A stretch of DNA of 62,470 nucleotides from contig CAJTMB010000018.1 in assembly GCA_910577105.1 (NCBI GenBank), positions 1 through 62,470 on the forward strand, in the 5' to 3' direction. This stretch comes from an uncultured Lachnospiraceae bacterium (GTDB lineage: Bacteria; Bacillota; Clostridia; Lachnospirales; Lachnospiraceae). Position 1 is the stretch's first letter. Every line of letters starts with the position of its first letter. The notes beneath the pieces were generated by a model. The model was given only the letters and a program-made list of their open reading frames with translations. It made no database searches and had not been told where the DNA came from. The translations under genes and the position numbers were made by a program. Below are positions 34,822-44,099 of this stretch, in pieces.

Positions 34822-36333
34822 TTACTTTTCATCTCCATCCCAGTTTAAAAACTCAAATTCAAATTCATCATCGTCGGCCATAAAATTTCTTGGCTTACGG
34901 CCCTGGCTCTGGGATTCGGCCGTTTTTCTTTCAAGACTCCTGTTTTCCACATGTGCCCGGGTCTGTCTCTCAATCGTTCCTTCCCGGCCTGTCTGGGAAA
35001 CGGGTCTTGTGCCTGCAGGCCTTGCCGCACTCCCCGGAGCTGCCGGCCTTGTCCCCACCGGCCTTCCCGTATTTCCGGCAGATACGGGCCTCTGCCCTGC
35101 TGGTCTTGCCGCACCTCCCGTAGGTGCAGGCCTTGTCCCCACTGGCTTTCCGCCATTTCCGGAGGGTGCGGGCCTTGCCCCCGCAGGTCTTCCTGCATTG
35201 CCTGTTGCTGTGGGTCTTGCCCCTGCAGGTCTTCCTGTACTTCCCGCCGCCGGTCTTGTTCCTACAGGCCTGCGTCCCGTGCTGTCTGACTGTCCCCTTA
35301 CCCTGTCACCTGCCGGTCTTTGCCTTACAGTCCTTTCATCAAAGCCATCATCTTCCATCATATCTTTTATTTTAAAAATAAGAAGTGTTATGCCCAAAAC
35401 AAGCAGTACCAGAAGTATAGACAGAAATACGATGATTCCCGTCTGTCTGGATACTTTCTTCTCTGCTTTCTCCAAATCTTCTGCATTTTTAGCAGAAATG
35501 GAAAACAGTTCATCTATTTTATACTTATGAAGTCCGACATTATCAACCAGCCACCAAACGCCGTCAGTCTGCTCCGTTTCATAGTCTTTTGGCGTCACAA
35601 CCGGTGCTTCCGGCTCTGCCTCACCGGGTTCTTCCGGCGGTGTCTCCGGCTCCTGGGATACCGGCAGAAGTTCTCCGTTTAATGATACAAAATCAGAGCG
35701 TATATACCCCGTCACCTCTGTACCGTCTACAACAAAGCTGACCTGATACCATATCTCGCTTCCGCTTCCCGCTTTTGTGCCGTGTACGGTAAGCACCACA
35801 TCCTTTTTCACAGATGTTACAATGCTGCTGTTCGTGGAACTGTCCGCCCTCACACGCACCTGGTCTTTTGTCACGGATGCCCCTACAGGCTGCACAGCTT
35901 CCACACCGTCCGTATTAACGGTTACGTTCGTATTCAGAACCGGCTGGCTGTTACTGTTGCCCGCCGCCGGAGGCGTTGTAGTAGTTGTAGTAGTTGTAGT
36001 CTGTCCTCCCCCCTCCTTGCTCACCAAATCCGAACGGACATATCCCTGGGAATTGGCATCAATAATGACTTTGTACCACACTTTGCCGTCCGCGCCTGTC
36101 ACTTCCTCCGTAACAGTGAGTTTATCCCCTTTTAAAACGCTGGCCAGCGCTGTACTGCCTGTATCCGCATTTGCCCGGATGTTGGCAGAAGATGCCGTCA
36201 CGGTACACTCTGTCTGGGCAAGCACTTCCATAGACGGAATTACCAATGCCAGCAGTACCGCACAAAACAAGCCTGCCACGGCAGCGCTAATTTTGCAAAG
36301 CCATTTCATGTATTTCTCTGTTGCGTATTTCAT
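34822..36333 (-). CDS. Secreted SH3-domain membrane protein with Gly/Arg/Pro repeat tail
   Basis: A 503-residue protein starting at MKYATEKYM after GGAGG. A signal peptide (AAVAGLFCAVLLALVIPSMEVLAQ) is followed by two bacterial SH3 domains (about 45-110 and 155-215, each with xVRADS or xIRANA followed by WYKV or WYQV). They are joined by a Thr-rich linker. A Pro/Glu spacer and short domain lead to a membrane helix (TGIIVFLSILLVLLVLGITLLIF, about 300). The last 180 residues are cytoplasmic and repeat GRPAGARP or GxPVGTRP units about ten times, ending acidic. SH3b domains commonly bind peptidoglycan, so a wall-sensing or wall-tethering role is possible. No enzymatic domain is seen. Confidence 0.8.
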   Translation of the reverse strand: MKYATEKYMKWLCKISAAVAGLFCAVLLALVIPSMEVLAQTECTVTASSANIRANADTGSTALASVLKGDKLTVTEEVTGADGKVWYKVIIDANSQGYVRSDLVSKEGGGQTTTTTTTTTPPAAGNSNSQPVLNTNVTVNTDGVEAVQPVGASVTKDQVRVRADSSTNSSIVTSVKKDVVLTVHGTKAGSGSEIWYQVSFVVDGTEVTGYIRSDFVSLNGELLPVSQEPETPPEEPGEAEPEAPVVTPKDYETEQTDGVWWLVDNVGLHKYKIDELFSISAKNAEDLEKAEKKVSRQTGIIVFLSILLVLLVLGITLLIFKIKDMMEDDGFDERTVRQRPAGDRVRGQSDSTGRRPVGTRPAAGSTGRPAGARPTATGNAGRPAGARPAPSGNGGKPVGTRPAPTGGAARPAGQRPVSAGNTGRPVGTRPAAPGSAARPAGTRPVSQTGREGTIERQTRAHVENRSLERKTAESQSQGRKPRNFMADDDEFEFEFLNWDGDEK

Positions 36334-36386
36334 AATTTCCTCCATTCCGTACACATTTCTCCTTCCATGTGTCCCAAAAGCCGCCG

Positions 36387-36845
36387 CTACCTGTCGCGCT
36401 TAAATCGCTTTTCACCGCTGCTCTCTTCCATGCCAAGCCCAAAGCCTTGCATCTTAATGTTTTTCTGTCTCTGTTTTTCTTCCAGCTGACGGTGATAATT
36501 GATTTCACACTCCTGACAGAACCTTCCGTAACGGATGGACTTCCCACAAACCTCACAACGGAGAAACATTTTGGAATCCGGCGCAACCTCCAGCCTTCCT
36601 TCTTTTAGCATATGCCGGATGGAGCGCTGTTTCACGCCTATGGCATCCTCTATTTCCGATGCCGTCGCACCCTTGTGTGTCTCAATATACAGTCTTACTT
36701 TGCCGTAATCATCATAGTCAAGGGCTTTGCAGTCTTCACACTGGTACTCTCCCACACCCTTAAAAATCATGACACCCCCGCAATTCGTACATACTTTAGG
36801 AATATGATAGTCGTCAAATGATAACATATCTCGTTCCTTACTCAT
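36387..36845 (-). CDS. Zinc-ribbon protein with HTH-like middle
   Basis: A 152-residue protein. N-terminal zinc ribbon: CTNCGG and CEDCKA. Middle helical segment (GATASEIEDAIGVKQRSIRHML) resembles a helix-turn-helix. Second zinc ribbon: CEVCGK and CQEC. The tail is charged and probably disordered. The layout resembles small flagellar-operon-associated or ComF-adjacent zinc proteins of Firmicutes, but no flagellar genes are near. A regulatory, nucleic-acid-binding role is an inference. ATG 36845 is used, with AAGG nine bases upstream; two other in-frame starts lie within nine bases. Confidence 0.72.
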   Translation of the reverse strand: MSKERDMLSFDDYHIPKVCTNCGGVMIFKGVGEYQCEDCKALDYDDYGKVRLYIETHKGATASEIEDAIGVKQRSIRHMLKEGRLEVAPDSKMFLRCEVCGKSIRYGRFCQECEINYHRQLEEKQRQKNIKMQGFGLGMEESSGEKRFKRDR

Positions 36846-36886
36846 ACCCATCACCCTTTTTATCCGCCTATTATAAGGCTATATTT

Positions 36887-38164
36887 TTATACTTCATCAA
36901 TTGCCTTACCAATATCATGACGCATATATTTGTTTGTAAAGCCAACCCACTCCGTGGCGTCATATGCCTTTTTCCTCGCTTCCTGCAAGGTTGCGCCTTT
37001 CGCCGTAATTCCCAGCACCCTTCCGCCGCTTGTTACAATGCGCCCTTTTTCATCAAACCCGCTTCCGGCATGGAAGCAATAGTAATCTTCCTTTCCCTCA
37101 AAGCTTTCCAGCCCCGTTATCTCAAAACCCTTTTCGTAGGAAACGGGATAGCCGTCGCTTGCCAGCACTACACAGACTGCTGCATTGTCTTCAAACTCCA
37201 AATCTACTTTATCAAGCGTGCCGTCAATGCAGGCGTCCACAACATCACAGATATCATTTTTCATCCTGCACAACACTACCTGCGCCTCCGGGTCCCCGAA
37301 CCTGGCATTGTACTCTAATACCTTAGGACCGTTTGGCGTCAGCATCAGGCCAAAGAAAATGATTCCCTTAAATTCCCTTCCCTCTGCCGCCATGGCATCC
37401 ACCGTGGGCTGATAAATATGCTCCCTGCAAAAATCATCCACTTCTTTTGTATAGAAGGGACTGGGAGAAAATGTTCCCATGCCGCCGGTATTCAGTCCCT
37501 TATCACCGTCTTTCGCGCGCTTGTGGTCCTGTGCGGAAGTCATGGTCTTTATGGTTTTTCCGTCCACAAAGGAAAGCACTGACACTTCCCGTCCCACCAT
37601 AAATTCTTCCACCACCATGCGGTTTCCGGCGTTGCCAAAATGTTTATCCAGCATGATTTCCTTCACGCCGGCCCTTGCTTCTTCAATCGTATTGCAGATT
37701 AACACCCCCTTGCCGAGGGCAAGTCCGTCTGCCTTAAGCACCACAGGCATGGATGCCGTTTCCAGATAGGCAAGCGCTTCGTCCGGATTGTCAAACGTTT
37801 CATATGCCGCGGTCGGGATATGATATTTTTTCATCAAATCCTTGGAAAAAGCTTTACTCCCTTCGATTACCGCTGCTTTTTTGTCCGGTCCGAAGGTACG
37901 CAGACCTGCACTTTGCAGCACATCCACCAGACCGCCCACAAGCGGGTCGTCCGGCGCCACAAAAACCAAATCCACTTCTTTTTGCTTAGCATATGCTGCA
38001 ATCTTATCAAACTCCATTGCTCCTATGGAAGGCTCGCATTCGGCTATCTGCGCAATGCCCGCATTGCCCGGAACACAATAGATTTTATCCACCCTGCTGC
38101 TTTTTTTCATGCTGGCCGCTATTGCATGTTCCCTGCCGCCGCCGCCCACAATCAATACTTTCAT
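36887..38164 (-). CDS. purD: Phosphoribosylamine-glycine ligase (GARS)
   Basis: A 425-residue ATP-grasp enzyme joining glycine to phosphoribosylamine in purine synthesis. The N-terminus MKVLIVGGGGREHAI is diagnostic. The ATP-grasp domain has VLKADGLALGKGV and the family signature RFGDPEAQVVL. The ATG overlaps the TGA of purN by four bases (ATGA), so the two are translationally coupled. It is the last gene of a purE-purM-purN-purD cluster. Length is normal. Confidence 0.98.
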   Translation of the reverse strand: MKVLIVGGGGREHAIAASMKKSSRVDKIYCVPGNAGIAQIAECEPSIGAMEFDKIAAYAKQKEVDLVFVAPDDPLVGGLVDVLQSAGLRTFGPDKKAAVIEGSKAFSKDLMKKYHIPTAAYETFDNPDEALAYLETASMPVVLKADGLALGKGVLICNTIEEARAGVKEIMLDKHFGNAGNRMVVEEFMVGREVSVLSFVDGKTIKTMTSAQDHKRAKDGDKGLNTGGMGTFSPSPFYTKEVDDFCREHIYQPTVDAMAAEGREFKGIIFFGLMLTPNGPKVLEYNARFGDPEAQVVLCRMKNDICDVVDACIDGTLDKVDLEFEDNAAVCVVLASDGYPVSYEKGFEITGLESFEGKEDYYCFHAGSGFDEKGRIVTSGGRVLGITAKGATLQEARKKAYDATEWVGFTNKYMRHDIGKAIDEV

Positions 38165-38802
38165 GCTTCCTCCATTCTGCGCACACACCGTACCTTGCCG
38201 TCCTGCACACTGATTCTACCGTTGGCAATGGCGTCAATCGCCTGCGGAAGCAGAACCCACTCCGCCTGCTCCATCACACGGTGCTGTAAACTCTCCGGGG
38301 TATCCCCCTCCTCCACAGTCACTGCCTTCTGTGCAATAATCGGTCCTTCGTCCATTCCCTCATTTACAAAATGCACTGTGGCGCCGGTTACTTTTACCCC
38401 GCGCTCCAGCACTTTCTCATGTACTTTCAATCCATAGTAGCCTACGCCGCAAAAGGAAGGAATCAGGGAAGGATGTATGTTGATAATACGGCCGTCGAAC
38501 CGGCGCACCATCTCTTCGGGTATTTTTACCAGAAATCCCGCCAGCACAATCAAATCTGGCGCAAGTCTGCACATTTCTTCCGTAAAAGCTACGTTGAAGC
38601 TTTCCCTGTCGGGATAGTCCTTCGGCGCCATCAATATGCCGGGAATCCCATTGTTTTCCGCACGCTGCAAGGCTTTTGCACCTGCGTTGTTGCTGATTAC
38701 CGCTTCTATCTTTACATTGGTGATACTGCCGTCCTCCACCGCATCCAGGATGGCCTGCAGATTCGTGCCGCCCCCGGATACGCATACAACAGTCTTTAAC
38801 AT
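38161..38802 (-). CDS. purN: Phosphoribosylglycinamide formyltransferase (GART)
   Basis: A 213-residue folate-dependent enzyme that formylates GAR. It starts MLKTVVCVSGGGTNLQAIL and has the catalytic block IINIHPSLIPSF, with Asn and His, and the downstream Asp in MDEGPIIAQKAV. The gene begins 7 bases inside the end of purM and overlaps purD by four bases. Alternative upstream starts fall deeper inside purM and are less likely. Confidence 0.98.
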   Translation of the reverse strand: MLKTVVCVSGGGTNLQAILDAVEDGSITNVKIEAVISNNAGAKALQRAENNGIPGILMAPKDYPDRESFNVAFTEEMCRLAPDLIVLAGFLVKIPEEMVRRFDGRIINIHPSLIPSFCGVGYYGLKVHEKVLERGVKVTGATVHFVNEGMDEGPIIAQKAVTVEEGDTPESLQHRVMEQAEWVLLPQAIDAIANGRISVQDGKVRCVRRMEEA

Positions 38803-39833
38803 ATGGTAACTCCTTTTTCCCCCGCTTCGCATACACCGGCTACATATGGGGTTTCACCTGCCGCCCTGATTGCTTCCATGGTTTTTTCCACATCTTCGGG
38901 AGCAACCGCCAGCACCATACCCAATCCCATGTTATAGGTATTGTACATCATTTTTTCTTCCAGACCGCCTTTTTCCTGCAACAGCTTAAAGATGGCAGGC
39001 ACCTCATAGCTGTCTTTTTTCATGACGGCACGTACACCCTCCGGCAGCATCCTTGGAATATTCTCATAGAAACCGCCGCCTGTGATATGACTGCATCCTT
39101 TCAGTGTCACACCTGCCGCCTTAATGCTTTTCAAAGCCTTTACATATATCTTGGTGGGAGCAAGGAGCGCTTCTCCCAAAGTCCTGCCCAATTCATCATA
39201 ATAAGTATTAAGGCTCTCCTTTGTCATCTCAAAAACCTTGCGCACCAGCGAAAATCCGTTGCTGTGCACCCCGGAGGAAGCCATGCCGATTAAGACATCT
39301 CCCGGCTTTATATGCTCTCCCGTTATCAGGTTTTTTTCATCCACAACGCCTACCGCAAAGCCTGCCAAATCATACTCGTCTTCCGGATAAAAACCGGGCA
39401 TCTCCGCGGTTTCCCCACCAATCAGCGCCGCGCCTGCCTGCACGCATCCGTCTGCCACTCCTTTTACAATGGACGCTATTTTTTCGGGATAATTTTTCCC
39501 ACATGCTATGTAATCAAGGAAAAACAACGGCTCACCGCCCGCACATGCAATGTCATTGACGCACATGGCCACACAGTCGATACCTACGGTATCATGCCTG
39601 TCTAAGAGGAACGCCAGTTTCAGTTTGGTTCCCACACCGTCCGTGCCGGAAACCAGCGTGGGCTTTTCCATGTCCTTAAATGCACTCATGGAGAAAGCGC
39701 CGGAAAAACCGCCGATGCCTCCCAACACTTCCGGTCTCATGGTTTCTTTTATGTGTTTTTTCATCAGTTCCACTGATTGATATCCCGCTTCAATATCAAC
39801 GCCTGCATTTTTGTAATCCATTTTGTTCTCCAT
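38796..39833 (-). CDS. purM: Phosphoribosylformylglycinamidine cyclo-ligase (AIR synthetase)
   Basis: A 345-residue PurM-family ATP enzyme closing the imidazole ring. Diagnostic stretches are DYKNAGVDIEAGYQSV at the N-terminus, GTDGVGTKLKLAF and GGGFYENIPRMLP. Starts at 39833 or 39821 are both possible, as each has a purine-rich ribosome binding site. It lies 9 bp after purE and overlaps purN by 7 bases. Confidence 0.98.
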   Translation of the reverse strand: MENKMDYKNAGVDIEAGYQSVELMKKHIKETMRPEVLGGIGGFSGAFSMSAFKDMEKPTLVSGTDGVGTKLKLAFLLDRHDTVGIDCVAMCVNDIACAGGEPLFFLDYIACGKNYPEKIASIVKGVADGCVQAGAALIGGETAEMPGFYPEDEYDLAGFAVGVVDEKNLITGEHIKPGDVLIGMASSGVHSNGFSLVRKVFEMTKESLNTYYDELGRTLGEALLAPTKIYVKALKSIKAAGVTLKGCSHITGGGFYENIPRMLPEGVRAVMKKDSYEVPAIFKLLQEKGGLEEKMMYNTYNMGLGMVLAVAPEDVEKTMEAIRAAGETPYVAGVCEAGEKGVTIC

Positions 39834-39842
39834 GCCCTTCCT

Positions 39843-40352
39843 TTACTCTTCCATGTATTTTTTATAGCCGGCTTCCTGTAAGCGGGCATCCTTTTTTTGT
39901 ACCTGTTCCTTCAGCCTTGCGCTGTAATCTTTCAGCTTTTGCAGAAGCGCCCCGTCCGAGGTAGCCAGAATCTTTGCTGCCAGAAGCCCTGCATTGGCGC
40001 CGCCGTTTATCGCTACGGTGGCAACGGGAATGCCTGACGGCATCTGCACGATGGAATACAGGGAATCCCTGCCGCCAAGGGATGTTGTGTGCATGGGAAT
40101 CCCTATAACCGGCATGGGGAAGATGGCCGCACACATTCCCGGCAGGTGGGCAGCCATGCCCGCTCCCGCAATGATAACCTTAAATCCTTTCTCCTCCGCA
40201 CTGTTCGCATATGCAAAAAACACATCCGGCTCCCTGTGTGCGGAAATAATCGTCATCTCATAAGAAATCCCCAGTTCCTCCAAAATATCTGCGGCTTTCG
40301 CCATAACGGGCATATCTGAGTCAGAGCCCATGACAATCCCAACCTGTGCCAC
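39843..40352 (-). CDS. purE: N5-carboxyaminoimidazole ribonucleotide mutase
   Basis: A 169-residue class I PurE. The N-terminus VGIVMGSDSDMPVM, the ISAHREPD segment carrying the catalytic His, and AGMAAHLPGM are typical. No purK follows; the rest of the pathway must be elsewhere. It is the first gene of the cluster, 45 bp after a good promoter. Confidence 0.98.
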   Translation of the reverse strand: MAQVGIVMGSDSDMPVMAKAADILEELGISYEMTIISAHREPDVFFAYANSAEEKGFKVIIAGAGMAAHLPGMCAAIFPMPVIGIPMHTTSLGGRDSLYSIVQMPSGIPVATVAINGGANAGLLAAKILATSDGALLQKLKDYSARLKEQVQKKDARLQEAGYKKYMEE

Positions 40353-40397
40353 TTTATCGTTCTCCTTTCGACCATTCGGATAAATTACATCACTTTT

Positions 40398-40426
40398 AGT
40401 GTACTAAAAATTTCCTGCAGGTGCAA
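40398..40426 (-). promoter_or_regulatory. Promoter of purE-purM-purN-purD
   Basis: TTGCAC (40426-40421), 17 bp, TACACT (40403-40398) on the minus strand, 46 bp before the purE start. No purine riboswitch is evident in the short leader. Confidence 0.6.
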
Positions 40427-40450
40427 TCTCTTTTTCTTAATTTTCTATTA

Positions 40451-40497
40451 AGTAACAGTTCAGCCGCTTTTATGAATGTGAAGGCTGAACTGTTACT
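40451..40497 (-). terminator. Hairpin overlapping the aminopeptidase stop
   Basis: A perfect 15-bp stem (40451-40465 with 40483-40497) includes the last codons and stop of the aminopeptidase. No T-run follows on the minus strand, so it may protect the 3' end rather than terminate. Confidence 0.5.
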
Positions 40498-42512
40498 AAG
40501 GGTTTGTTCAGCTCTTCACAGCCTGCCAGCACAAAACGGCCTTCTTTTATAATATCGGCTTTTGTGCCATCCTGCCTTACCGCCGTAATGCTGCCCAGTT
40601 CATAATAAGGAATGGTGATATCCGTATGGCAGTTAAAATAGGCTTTGGACAAATCTTCTTTTCTAAGCACGGACACTTCATTGTCCCTTGCTATGATTTC
40701 CTTGCCGTCAGGATTGTAAACCTTAACATCCTCCGACCGGGAATAACAGGTATCACCGACCGCAAAATGGGGGCCCATCTTCTCCGCAATCAATATAGGC
40801 AGTTTCGCACCGATGTCATATTTCTTTGCCGCCACATACGCTGTCGTATTTGTACCTATGGCAAACTCCCCGAGGGGAAGGGTGTCATGATGGTGCAGGA
40901 CATTTTCCTTGATATAATTTTTCCCTTTCTCCTCTTCCGCAAAATTACCGCACCGGTAATCTGTCACCATGCCGTCCTTAAAGTGCATTTCCAAATCAAT
41001 GTATTCCAGTTCATTCAAGAATACCCGGCTCACATGCAGTACGCCTTCCGTACCCGTTAACCGCGGGGAAGTAAAGACTTCTCCCACAGGAATGTTTACG
41101 TCCGCCACACAGTTTTCAAACTTACTCTCCTTTTCCGGATTATTTACGGGATGAAGCATAACTTTGATATCCGTCCTGTTGCCGTTCATTCCCTTTACTT
41201 CCACATAGTCAGCGGTATCCAGCACATTGATTATATCCTGCTGTATCTTCTGGTACAACGTATAATCCAGGGTATTGATGCGGATGATTTCATCGAATAT
41301 TTCTTCAAACCGTTCCCCGATGTCAGGCGTCGGGAAGGCAATGATGGTAAAGCTTCGCTCTTCTTCCCGGATATACTCTCCCTGCTGTTTTCTTGCTGCC
41401 GACATATATTCGACCATAAGTTTCTGATACTTTTCACCGCCCTTTGCCGCTTCTTCTTTTACAACAGGCGAAAAGGGTGTTTCACCAAACACTTCCATAA
41501 CTGCCGGGCCGCCGTAAGCTGCTGCCGCCTCCTTGTACTTCTCAAATGCATATTTCATGGTTTCCAGCTTGCGGTTCATATACTGCCTGTCGAAAAACAG
41601 AACTGCATCGTCTTTATGGTCATACTGGTACTGCCTGTTGGCCGGTGTCCCCTGATAAGAGTCTTCCGAGAAAACAACATCCAGCCCTATTCCCGCAAAG
41701 TTTGCGATTGCCCTGCGGACAACACGTTCAAATCCCAGATTATAGTGTATACTCACACTCTTTTTCCTGCTGATGTCCTTGTTTCCGTTTACAAAGCCCA
41801 GTCTGTATCCTTCTGTAAAAGTATCCGCCATTTTCGCAATTACATCCTCAGACAGGGCATTCAGAAAACGGGCTGTGCGCAGTTCACAATCCGATACATA
41901 ATTTCCGTACCGGTACAGGTAGCGCAAATCCGAAAGGTCACTTTCCATAACCAGCTTTTTGATGGCATCCTGCCTCGGCGTTACCTTTTCATATACCTGC
42001 CTGTCCGAGCGGATGTCTGCATAATCACTGATATACCAGTAATAGATTTCTCTTATTTCTTCATATTCCGGAAGTTTATTCTCCTCTTCCCATGCACAGG
42101 AAAATGCCCCGCAGACCTCTATAAAAAGCTCCGCCGCGGCCGCAAGTTCTTCTGCCTGCAATTCATACACATATCTCAGGCACTTTCTCAGTTCCGCATA
42201 AAGTGCCGACATAAGCGTCCCCAGCTGCTGTCCCAGTTCTTTTACCGAAAACGCCGGATTTGCATAACTGGTTTCATAATTTTCTCCAAGGATTTCTTCA
42301 TAGTGCTGCCTGTTTAATATCTGATGTTCTTCCAAGGTCATATGGGAAAAAGAGCCGTCCAAAAGCTTCTTTCTGACGGCAAACATCCCTCCAAGCCACT
42401 TTGCCCCATTTTGAAAAAAGGCTGTAAAGGCGGCATCCGAAACCGTTTCCTTTTCTATTTCTGCCAGCCTCTCTTCTGCCAGCCGTAAACGCTCCAATAT
42501 TAATTCGTTCAT
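40470..42512 (-). CDS. M29-family aminopeptidase with N-terminal extension
   Basis: A 680-residue metallopeptidase. The C-terminal 380 residues show aminopeptidase T/PepS-type motifs: LGEFAIGTNTTA, MGPHFAVGDTCYS and the preceding EYIDLEMHFKDG block, which supply metal ligands. The family is usually about 410 residues. Here about 250 extra N-terminal residues, largely helical, form an unidentified domain. ATG 42512 (MNELILERLRL) follows GGAGG. It would remove N-terminal residues from peptides in the cytoplasm. It stands alone, 54 bp after a small membrane protein gene. Confidence 0.85.
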   Translation of the reverse strand: MNELILERLRLAEERLAEIEKETVSDAAFTAFFQNGAKWLGGMFAVRKKLLDGSFSHMTLEEHQILNRQHYEEILGENYETSYANPAFSVKELGQQLGTLMSALYAELRKCLRYVYELQAEELAAAAELFIEVCGAFSCAWEEENKLPEYEEIREIYYWYISDYADIRSDRQVYEKVTPRQDAIKKLVMESDLSDLRYLYRYGNYVSDCELRTARFLNALSEDVIAKMADTFTEGYRLGFVNGNKDISRKKSVSIHYNLGFERVVRRAIANFAGIGLDVVFSEDSYQGTPANRQYQYDHKDDAVLFFDRQYMNRKLETMKYAFEKYKEAAAAYGGPAVMEVFGETPFSPVVKEEAAKGGEKYQKLMVEYMSAARKQQGEYIREEERSFTIIAFPTPDIGERFEEIFDEIIRINTLDYTLYQKIQQDIINVLDTADYVEVKGMNGNRTDIKVMLHPVNNPEKESKFENCVADVNIPVGEVFTSPRLTGTEGVLHVSRVFLNELEYIDLEMHFKDGMVTDYRCGNFAEEEKGKNYIKENVLHHHDTLPLGEFAIGTNTTAYVAAKKYDIGAKLPILIAEKMGPHFAVGDTCYSRSEDVKVYNPDGKEIIARDNEVSVLRKEDLSKAYFNCHTDITIPYYELGSITAVRQDGTKADIIKEGRFVLAGCEELNKPLVTVQPSHS

Positions 42513-42565
42513 AGTTTCCTCCATTTCGCTGCTCCCTTCCATTCCTTTTTAATTTTTCACTGTTC

Positions 42566-42886
42566 CTACAGGTACATTCCCACATATACAACCAGCCCTA
42601 TACCCAAAAGGGCTATCACGTTAAACAGGATTCCAAGACAGGGAAACAGTTTATAGCGGTCCTTTTCCACCGCCGTGACAATCCCCAGAATCAATCCCGT
42701 CACGGAAAAAACCGCCACCAGAAAACCTGTAATGCCATAGCCACCCGGTATGGCGCCTGCCTGTACACTGGACAGATAGATAACTGCCGCCAGGGATAAG
42801 GAACTTATGATTCCTAAAATGGTAGACATGATTGCCCTGTTGGAATGTCTTTTGTTCGTAAAAATATATCCCGGTTTACGCCCCAT
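42566..42886 (-). CDS. Small membrane protein, DUF6142-like
   Basis: A 106-residue protein starting MGRKPGYIFTNKRHS with GGAGG five bases upstream. It has three hydrophobic helices (about 18-40, 50-72, 80-103). The N-terminal motif FTNKRHS and Gly-rich helices resemble the DUF6142 family of Lachnospiraceae, whose function is unknown. It lies between the aminopeptidase and a 50-residue membrane protein, all on the same strand. Confidence 0.75.
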   Translation of the reverse strand: MGRKPGYIFTNKRHSNRAIMSTILGIISSLSLAAVIYLSSVQAGAIPGGYGITGFLVAVFSVTGLILGIVTAVEKDRYKLFPCLGILFNVIALLGIGLVVYVGMYL

Positions 42887-42987
42887 CTTTACCTCCATGC
42901 CTTTCCATGCCGTTATATCAAAAAAATCCTGCGGATTCTCTGCGAAACAAGATGTAAGGGCACCTCCACAGGAAATGCCCTTACGTT

Positions 42988-43140
42988 TTAAAACAGTATA
43001 TTAGACTTGCGCGTCAGCAGTTTGGAACCGCTGATTATAAGGAGAATGCCGCTTGTGATTCCCACTACCAGGGTCAGTACCCCCACTACCATATTCGTTG
43101 CGCCGGTTCCCCGCATGGTTCTGTACAATTTTTCTTCCAT
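42988..43140 (-). CDS. Very small membrane protein (50 residues)
   Basis: The minus strand reads MEEKLYRTMRGTGATNMVVG then one hydrophobic helix and a basic end, finishing with SKLLTRKSNILF and a stop. GGAGC lies 10 bases before the ATG. One transmembrane helix with charged ends is predicted. It sits between pyrE and the DUF6142-like gene in the same direction. I know similar tiny proteins beside DUF6142 genes only in outline; function is unknown. Confidence 0.7.
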   Translation of the reverse strand: MEEKLYRTMRGTGATNMVVGVLTLVVGITSGILLIISGSKLLTRKSNILF

Positions 43141-43184
43141 AAGCTTTCTGCTCCTTTCCCTCTTTTCAACATAGCAACACTTAT

Positions 43185-43865
43185 TTATGCATGCACACCA
43201 TACTGCTCATAATATGCATCCAGGGCGCATTTTATTTCATCATTGATGTAAACTTCCCCCTTATAGGGTCTATTGTAAAGATACTCTGTCACTTCGCTCA
43301 TGGAAACAATGGCGTTGGCTGCAAAGCCGTATTTTTCCTGAATCTCCTGCAGCGCTCCCATTTTTCCCGAAATACCCACTTCTTCGCGGTTTAAAGAAAC
43401 CATCAGCCCTTTGATTTCCACATCCGCCTGCGCTTTAAGAATAGGGAAGGTTTCTTCAATGGACTTTCCCGAAGTGGTGACATCCTCAATAATGACCACC
43501 CTGTCCCCGTCTTTCAGCTTGCTGCCAAGCAGAATGCCGGTATCTCCATGGTCCTTTGCTTCTTTCCTGTTGGAGCAGTAACGGATTTCCTTTCCGTACA
43601 ATTCACTGTAGGCAATGGTCGCGGCAACGCTTAACGGAATCCCCTTATATGCCGGACCAAACAACACGTCAAAATCATCCCCGTAACTGTTGTGGATGGC
43701 CTGTGCATAATACTCGCCCAGCTTTTTTAACTGCGCGCCTGTCACATAAGCGCCGGCATTCATAAAAAACGGGCTTTTCCTGCCGCTTTTTAAGGTAAAT
43801 TCACCAAACTTCAATACCTTGCAATCCACCATGAACTCGATAAATTCCTGCTTATATACTTCCAT
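43185..43865 (-). CDS. pyrE: Orotate phosphoribosyltransferase
   Basis: A 226-residue type I phosphoribosyltransferase making orotidylate from orotate and PRPP. The PRPP-binding motif is VVIIEDVTTSGKS, and the N-terminal FGEFTLKSGRKSPFFMNAG is typical of PyrE. The ATG has AGGAGG upstream. Its partner pyrF lies 4 kb away at 47911 rather than adjacent, so the pyrimidine genes are scattered. Confidence 0.97.
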   Translation of the reverse strand: MEVYKQEFIEFMVDCKVLKFGEFTLKSGRKSPFFMNAGAYVTGAQLKKLGEYYAQAIHNSYGDDFDVLFGPAYKGIPLSVAATIAYSELYGKEIRYCSNRKEAKDHGDTGILLGSKLKDGDRVVIIEDVTTSGKSIEETFPILKAQADVEIKGLMVSLNREEVGISGKMGALQEIQEKYGFAANAIVSMSEVTEYLYNRPYKGEVYINDEIKCALDAYYEQYGVHA

Positions 43866-44099
43866 TGCTCTAAAAACCTCCTGTTTTCAAGGCTGCCGCT
43901 TCAAAAGAAAACCTCAAATATCTTATCCATATTATCATAAAACCTTGGATTTATCAACCACTAACACGCGGCGGATTGTTTTAATATCCCGCTTGTAAGG
44001 CCAACCCACCTTGTGGGCGGTTGTTCCTCTTTTATGCCTGTAATGCGGCATATCATGCGGGGGAATGCAAGCATGATTTTTACTGCCGATAGTTCATTT

